Notes under the pieces: model-generated
What the model was told of the DNA's origin: nothing
The model's input: only the letters and a program-made list of their open reading frames with translations
Databases searched by the model: none
Made by a program: the position numbers and the translations under genes
Virus record (IMG/VR): IMGVR_UViG_3300042992_001376
Location: 1 to 64,000 of that record
From: a virus
Reading direction: 5' to 3' (one strand)
DNA: 64,000 nt
Shown here: positions 59,315-64,000 of the stretch, one piece after another
Layout: the number at the start of each line of letters is the position of its first letter
Position numbering within the stretch: position 1 is the first letter of the stretch

Positions 59315-61347
59315 TATTTAGCTCTTCCTTTTATATCCACGTCCGGAAACTTAACTTCAAAAACCGATGGGTCCAATGATGGATAAATTACTTTATCTTT
59401 AGTTGCCGCCATTATATTATATGAATTAGCAGAATATTGTCCACCACATTTATTTACAATTTCCATTTTTGGTACTGAACTTACCCCATCCACATTAGCT
59501 ACTATTAATTCCAATTCACTTAAGTTGATAGTATTATTAAATGTCCAATTATCAATATTAAAATAATCTTTTAATTCTTGAATACAATTAGATAGTACTT
59601 CACTATTGTTGTAATTTCTAAGTGTAATAATTTCAAAATTAATTCCAATGTTTATAATATATCCATTTGATATATTTACACCATCGGTAAGAATTTTATA
59701 TTCTGTTAAATATGTTTTTAAGTTTTCCTTAACTGCTCTATTCAGTTCCGAAAGTTTACCATCTGCATCATATCCTAATAAATAAAGATTGATTGCGAAT
59801 GGGTTATTTTTTTCATTATCATTTGAAGTTTTACCAACTAAGAAATCTCTAATTTCAGTTTGTACACTTCTCCTATCAGGTTCTTCATTATCCGGCTTAT
59901 TAACAAAACTCATTACCAAATCAGTAAACTCATTTAGAGCCGATGGTGATGATAATATTGCTGATGGGGAGTTGTTATCCAATGTACCATCTGCCGTAGC
60001 GTATGCCTTTGCAATACCCCCAAATTTGGATGGCATTGCCAATACTCTAATTTGATAATCTTTAGCAGTTACTGCTCTATTTTGTGAACCAAAGTTTGCT
60101 AATGCATTTTGTCTAATCTCTTCAATTGCTTCACCATCTCTACCACCAGTTGCAGGTACTTCATTATCAACGGCAATTGATGCTTTTGTTGTATTATAAA
60201 TTGCACGTTCCGTATCAGTAAATAATTGTGTATCTTCTTCAAATTGAATACCAGTAATTCTAGTAAGTGTACCTTTACCAACATTTGATGAAACACCACC
60301 ACCAACTAAATACTTAAGAGTTATAGTTGTATTTGATGGTGAAGTACCATAAGTTTTAGTATGTAAGAAATTGGTTGGGTCAAATGATGCTTCCAATCTA
60401 TTGATTGAATTTGGTAAACCTAATCCAACATTTTTTAAATTTGGAATTAAAGTTTCATCATTTGCAGTTGGGTCACCAGCACCAAATTGAACAGTAGTTG
60501 TACTATCTGAATTTACTTTCTTTACAAAACGTTTTGGTGTTTTTATTGTTTTAAGAATGTAAGGTACTGTTGTTTTAAATTGATATAAGTCCGGGTCATT
60601 ATTTTCAGTATTTGGGTAATCCACAAATACCATTTCTTGTCCTAAATATGGAACCTCATAATATTTGTTTCCGTTTAAATCTCTTACATCATAAATATCA
60701 ATTACATTAGTATCAGCAATATCAATTTTTTGAAATGCTTCATATGAACCAAAATCAAAATCTTGCGTTTTTATTTCAGCTGAAATTGCGTTTACATATT
60801 TCTTAACTAAATAAAATGATGGTTCACCAGAAATGGCATCCCTTTCATATAAAGTTAGTTCTCTATCAGTTGAATCGGTAAAATCTATAACATTTTGAGT
60901 AATGAATTTAATACCACTTGCTGATTCAACCTGCATACCCTCTTTAATCCTAAGTAAAAACTTAGTATCAATTGTATTATTAACACCAGTACCAATAGCT
61001 GGTACTAATTGGTAAACCGATAATGTTGTAATTGCAGGTGATGTTACTTTTGGAGTGTATCCTAAATATTGTGATAATGCAATAACATTTTCAATATCTT
61101 CCGCATGAACCATTAATGATTCCTTTAACGTATCATCAATGTAATATGAAAGTGAATCACCTATATACGATGCCATTTCAATGAACATCATACCAGGAGA
61201 TGATTCATTAAAATCAGAATATGTTTTAGGGAAATAAGTTTTACTAAACTCTATTAAATTATTTCTAAAGTCCGTAAAATCTTTATTAAGGTATTTTATA
61301 TCCTTACCCTTATTCTTAAAATTCTTATTTGTTTTAGTTATTGCCAT
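59314..61347 (-). CDS. gp6: baseplate wedge protein, gp6 family
   Basis: A 677-residue baseplate J-type protein (T4 gp6 is 660). Family segments are visible: KDIKYLNKDFTDFRNNLIEFSKTYFP, a DFNESSPGMMFIEMASYIGDSLSYYIDDTLKE stretch, a GGGVSSNVGKGTLTRI strand and NRAVTAKDYQIRVLAMPSKFG. gp6 dimers make the hexagonal baseplate ring. It follows gp25 by 6 bases, as in T4-like genomes, and shares one base with the next gene. Confidence 0.92.
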   Translation of the reverse strand: MAITKTNKNFKNKGKDIKYLNKDFTDFRNNLIEFSKTYFPKTYSDFNESSPGMMFIEMASYIGDSLSYYIDDTLKESLMVHAEDIENVIALSQYLGYTPKVTSPAITTLSVYQLVPAIGTGVNNTIDTKFLLRIKEGMQVESASGIKFITQNVIDFTDSTDRELTLYERDAISGEPSFYLVKKYVNAISAEIKTQDFDFGSYEAFQKIDIADTNVIDIYDVRDLNGNKYYEVPYLGQEMVFVDYPNTENNDPDLYQFKTTVPYILKTIKTPKRFVKKVNSDSTTTVQFGAGDPTANDETLIPNLKNVGLGLPNSINRLEASFDPTNFLHTKTYGTSPSNTTITLKYLVGGGVSSNVGKGTLTRITGIQFEEDTQLFTDTERAIYNTTKASIAVDNEVPATGGRDGEAIEEIRQNALANFGSQNRAVTAKDYQIRVLAMPSKFGGIAKAYATADGTLDNNSPSAILSSPSALNEFTDLVMSFVNKPDNEEPDRRSVQTEIRDFLVGKTSNDNEKNNPFAINLYLLGYDADGKLSELNRAVKENLKTYLTEYKILTDGVNISNGYIINIGINFEIITLRNYNNSEVLSNCIQELKDYFNIDNWTFNNTINLSELELIVANVDGVSSVPKMEIVNKCGGQYSANSYNIMAATKDKVIYPSLDPSVFEVKFPDVDIKGRAK

Positions 61348-61353
61348 ATTATA

Positions 61354-61782
61354 TTATCCTTGTACATTAAATGTTACTTCATTTAAATCTACACTACCAT
61401 TAACTTGAAACTTTAGTGAAATATTTATTTGATTCCTATCTTTTAATGCATCTGTTTGTTCAACTACTATATCAGCTATTGTAACATAAGGTAGCCATTG
61501 TTCAAATGCCTCATTTATAGCATCCTCAATTTTGCCCTCAATATCATCATTATTAAAATCAAATAGTATTTCATGTAATCCACTACCAAATTCAGGTTGT
61601 AAAATTCTTTCACCTCTTTGTGTTAATAATAAATTTTTTATGTTTGACTTTATTTGGTCGGTTGTATTATATGTTTGAGTGAATCCATTTCCTCCAATTT
61701 GAAGAGGCAAAGATATACCTATCGCATAATCATTGTACGTTTGGGTATCTTTTACTATCTTTGAACCTAATTCAATTGCCAT
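61354..61782 (-). CDS. gp25: baseplate wedge protein, gp25 family
   Basis: A 142-residue protein (T4 gp25 is 132) with the GPW/gp25 signature: IKNLLLTQRGERILQPEFGSGLHEILFDFNNDDIEGKIEDAINEAFEQWLPYV. The lysozyme-like fold of this family sits at the inner baseplate, starting sheath polymerisation. A short spacing places it directly upstream of gp6. Confidence 0.95.
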   Translation of the reverse strand: MAIELGSKIVKDTQTYNDYAIGISLPLQIGGNGFTQTYNTTDQIKSNIKNLLLTQRGERILQPEFGSGLHEILFDFNNDDIEGKIEDAINEAFEQWLPYVTIADIVVEQTDALKDRNQINISLKFQVNGSVDLNEVTFNVQG

Positions 61783-61791
61783 ATCTTATAA

Positions 61792-62340
61792 TTACATTCC
61801 AGGTCTCCAACCACCTTTTGATTTATCAAATGCTTTAACTAATGCTGAGTTATCTCTATTAAGAATTCTATCCAATCCAGCTAATCCAGTTGTTATACCC
61901 AATCCAGCTTTAGATGGACCTGAGCTCATATCACCATATCCCATTTTTTCTGCTATATTTTGTGCACCCATTGTATGAACATCTGATGTATTAAAATTTA
62001 ATGTTTTATATTCATCTCCCATTGGAGCCCCAGCGTATGGTGATTCCGTATGTTGTGTTCCATTAAATGGCTGTGTTTGGTTTAACACTTCATTCAATAA
62101 AGGATTTTTACTTAACATTCTAGTTGGTTGTGGAGTATGTTGAATACCCTCACTAACCTCATTATCCATAAATGTTGGTTGAGCAGGTTTTTTAGTTAGA
62201 GCTCCTCTTAATTGAGAATTCTCTCTTAATAACTTTTTCATTTCAGCCTTTACACCTTCTTTAACTAAGGTTGGTAATACGGCTTTTATTTCATCTTTAA
62301 CAATAATTTGTATTGCTTTTACTAATTTATCAGTATCCAT
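61792..62340 (-). CDS. small structural protein, unrecognised
   Basis: A 182-residue protein. The N-terminal 45 residues are a helix (LVKAIQIIVKDEIKAVLPTLVKEGVKAEMKKLLREN); the rest is polar with Asn/Gln/Thr and a PAGE-like linker (AQNIAEKMGYGDMSSGPSKAGLGITTGLAGLDRIL). No family is recognised. It lies 9 bases before gp25 and may be a tail hub accessory or a small adaptor. A phage-type motif is 26 bases upstream. Confidence 0.5.
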   Translation of the reverse strand: MDTDKLVKAIQIIVKDEIKAVLPTLVKEGVKAEMKKLLRENSQLRGALTKKPAQPTFMDNEVSEGIQHTPQPTRMLSKNPLLNEVLNQTQPFNGTQHTESPYAGAPMGDEYKTLNFNTSDVHTMGAQNIAEKMGYGDMSSGPSKAGLGITTGLAGLDRILNRDNSALVKAFDKSKGGWRPGM

Positions 62341-62366
62341 ACTTGTTTAGTTTTTATTCCCTTCAC

Positions 62367-62375
62367 TATAAATAT
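62367..62375 (-). promoter_or_regulatory. phage-type promoter motif before 182-residue gene
   Basis: Minus strand ATATTTATA, 26 bases upstream of the ATG at 62340. Confidence 0.45.
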
Positions 62376-62420
62376 CTTATTATAATTTTTTGGTTATTGA
62401 AGTGATAGGTACGTTATGTT

Positions 62421-63812
62421 CTATTTTTTTACACAAGGAGGTGGTATAACAAACCCATCATATTTTTTTGGTGCTTTTGAAAATACACCACATCCATTTC
62501 TATTAAATCCACCACCACCAGTGTTTCCTTCTATTGTTGTTATTGAACCATTTGGTAAAACCGCTGATACAATTCCAATATGATGTGCATGTCCTGTCTT
62601 ATCTGAATATATTACAGCTGCTCCTAATACTGGTTTAGATGACCAATATCCTTTTGATTTTGCCCAAGATTTCCAACTTGCACAAGCTGCTGCTCCGGGT
62701 GGAGTTGGTAAACCGGCTTCTTTCCACCAAGTAGTTACAGCACCCGCACACCAATAATAACCAGAACCAGATGATTTAACTTTCGCTTGATTATTTAATC
62801 CAGCAAATCCAATCATAGCATCAATTCTACCTGCTTTTGGTAATTGCCTACCTCCAGTAAAACCACCATAGTTTTTACCAGGTGGAGTACCAGTTTCTAA
62901 TATACCAATATCCTTTTTGGCCGCATTAACTACCTTAGCCCCAGCAGGACATTTAGCATCAGTTATTTCAGCCAATGCATCAACTTCCTCTTCAGTTAAA
63001 TCAACATCAGCTGCGTTTTGTTCACCTGCTTCTAATTCTTCTTCTTTTAATGTAGCATATTCTGCAGCTGGTTCCCTTTCTTCTAATGAAAGTGTTTCAT
63101 CATTAGCTTCTATTTCAGCTTCAGCTTTTTCAGCTTGAAATGATTCAATTTGCTCAGGTGATAATGTTGTATCAGCTGCATTTTCAACCTTTGCTAATGC
63201 TACGGCAGCTGCTGCAGCTATAGCGGGTACTGATACCGATGGTGAAGATGGTGGTACCATATATCCAGTCCAAGGTAAAATACCCGGAGCTGGTAATGGT
63301 GATGGTACGGCTGGGTATAATGATGTAGTTTGTACAACTCCAGATACCGTTGTTAAATGAATCGTTGCTGCCAAAATGAATTGGTCAACAATTAATCCAG
63401 TATTATCATTTGGTGGTATTGGTGGTTGTGGAGTCCAAACTCCAGGGTTTACAACCAAATTAGATATAACCGCAACGTTTTGAACCGAACCGGGTGCAGG
63501 TATCATTGGTATTGGATAATTGTTCATAATCCCACCGGCCCAATAAGCTTGTACACCTTTTCCAAATTCACTAACTAAACTAAAAGCAGGTGAGTTAGAT
63601 GCTTGTCCTTGATATAATGAAATTTTAAATAAATTTTCCATTACAGATGTATTTCCATTTTGAAGAGAAACCATATGAAGTAAATCCTTACCTGCTTTTA
63701 TGGCTTTATCATACTCAGTTGCCCATAGGTTCGCTACAAAGTCAATATCCTCTATATTCTCAGGTGAATTTGCTTTATTTAATATGTTTGATTTAAAAGT
63801 TGCCCAAGACAT
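62421..63812 (-). CDS. virion protein with CHAP-type peptidoglycan hydrolase domain
   Basis: A 463-residue protein. The N-terminal 190 residues look structural (VSLQNGNTSVMENLFKISLYQG, then a Pro-rich part); residues about 205-285 are a very acidic helical linker (LEEREPAAEYATLKEEELEAGEQ); residues about 300-463 are a CHAP-type amidase/endopeptidase: catalytic Cys in YYWCAGAV, His in TGHAHHIGIV and the polar partner in TIEGNTGGG. It would cut the cell wall during injection, like the T4 gp5 lysozyme in role. It sits at the baseplate hub end of the cluster, close to gp25. Confidence 0.8.
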   Translation of the reverse strand: MSWATFKSNILNKANSPENIEDIDFVANLWATEYDKAIKAGKDLLHMVSLQNGNTSVMENLFKISLYQGQASNSPAFSLVSEFGKGVQAYWAGGIMNNYPIPMIPAPGSVQNVAVISNLVVNPGVWTPQPPIPPNDNTGLIVDQFILAATIHLTTVSGVVQTTSLYPAVPSPLPAPGILPWTGYMVPPSSPSVSVPAIAAAAAVALAKVENAADTTLSPEQIESFQAEKAEAEIEANDETLSLEEREPAAEYATLKEEELEAGEQNAADVDLTEEEVDALAEITDAKCPAGAKVVNAAKKDIGILETGTPPGKNYGGFTGGRQLPKAGRIDAMIGFAGLNNQAKVKSSGSGYYWCAGAVTTWWKEAGLPTPPGAAACASWKSWAKSKGYWSSKPVLGAAVIYSDKTGHAHHIGIVSAVLPNGSITTIEGNTGGGGFNRNGCGVFSKAPKKYDGFVIPPPCVKK

Positions 63813-64000
63813 TTATGATGTTTTATTTAGAGTACTTAAAAATTCTTTAAGTCTTGATTTAATAGAGTTAAAATCTGCAATATTTGTTGGGCCTGTTGCT
63901 GATGGGCCTGATGGTGTTAAATATATTTGTGCTACAATAGCATCAATTAATTCTTCCATTAATCCCAATAGAGTTTCTCCTCTAACTAATGATTCCAAAT
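63813..64000 (-). CDS. C-terminal part of a structural (hub-like) protein, cut by the window edge
   Basis: About 62 residues; the reading frame continues past the window edge, so the first in-frame TTG is not a real start. The sequence GETLLGLMEELIDAIVAQIYLTPSGPSATGPTNIADFNSIKSRL resembles the C-terminal end of VgrG/Mu gp45-like baseplate hub or puncture proteins. It directly abuts the CHAP-domain gene, suggesting a hub-lysin pair. Confidence 0.55.
   Translation of the reverse strand, partial: LESLVRGETLLGLMEELIDAIVAQIYLTPSGPSATGPTNIADFNSIKSRLKEFLSTLNKTS

Noticed and set aside
1-64000. tRNA genes
   Set aside because: I saw no cloverleaf-like segments with the conserved T-loop sequence in the intergenic regions; a dedicated scan would be needed to exclude one.
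1-64000. Tail sheath and tail tube genes (gp18, gp19)
   Set aside because: No protein in the window shows convincing sheath or tube features; they probably lie outside it.

Overview
The window looks like the structural half of the genome of an AT-rich, T4-superfamily contractile-tailed phage (myovirus). The T4 head module is in recognisable order: large terminase gp17, portal gp20, prohead protease gp21, acidic scaffold gp22-like, major capsid gp23. The T4 baseplate pair gp25 and gp6 is also present. The host is probably a member of Bacteroidota. Several intergenic regions carry the promoter type of that phylum (TTTG, 20 bases, TAnnTTTG), start codons are preceded by A/T-rich sequence rather than clear Shine-Dalgarno sites, and one secreted protein has a typical signal peptidase I site. 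All genes but one read on the minus strand, so transcription runs from high to low coordinates.

Layout in transcription order. 64000-47294: baseplate and tail genes (a truncated structural gene, a CHAP-domain virion lysin, gp25, gp6, a DNRLRE-like protein, a coiled-coil protein, three glycine-rich proteins including one with a PEGA domain and a 1418-residue protein, and several small structural proteins with two paralogues). 47268-42145: small genes, a GIY-YIG-like protein, a DnaG-type primase and a single-chain fusion of the gp47 and gp46 recombination proteins, driven by host-like promoters. 42155-41982: the only plus-strand gene, a small ribbon-helix-helix regulator with tandem operator-like repeats. 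41864-33082: a 2789-residue tail fibre carrying two Hint (intein-like) domains in tandem, then a fibre-assembly chaperone. 32689-28254: a tightly overlapping four-gene sugar cassette (glycosyltransferase-methyltransferase-glycosyltransferase fusion, TibC/BAHT-type heptosyltransferase, HldE-C-like nucleotidyltransferase, HldE-N-like kinase) flanked by two paralogous coiled-coil genes. 27822-23350: a 1490-residue multi-enzyme protein with an apparent capsid-targeting leader. 23305-10020: possible lysis genes and the head module. 9921-8532: a zinc-ribbon plus two DUF2589-like proteins, bracketed by near-identical terminators like a moron. 8425-1762: fibre proteins, including a nonapeptide-repeat solenoid and a collagen-like fibre overlapping a 2-oxoglutarate oxygenase gene. 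1689-56: neck proteins.

How the parts fit. Scaffold, protease, portal, capsid and several core proteins share prohead-protease-like cleavage motifs, suggesting enzymes and core proteins are packaged and processed in the head. Tail appendages are elaborate, and several genes look like machinery for modifying them after translation: heptosylation, hydroxylation and Hint self-processing. The heptosylation cassette and the tandem Hint fibre are the best candidates for undescribed biology. Two promoter classes seem to separate the genes: a host-like class (replication and sugar genes) and a phage-specific motif ATAYTTATA (mostly virion genes).
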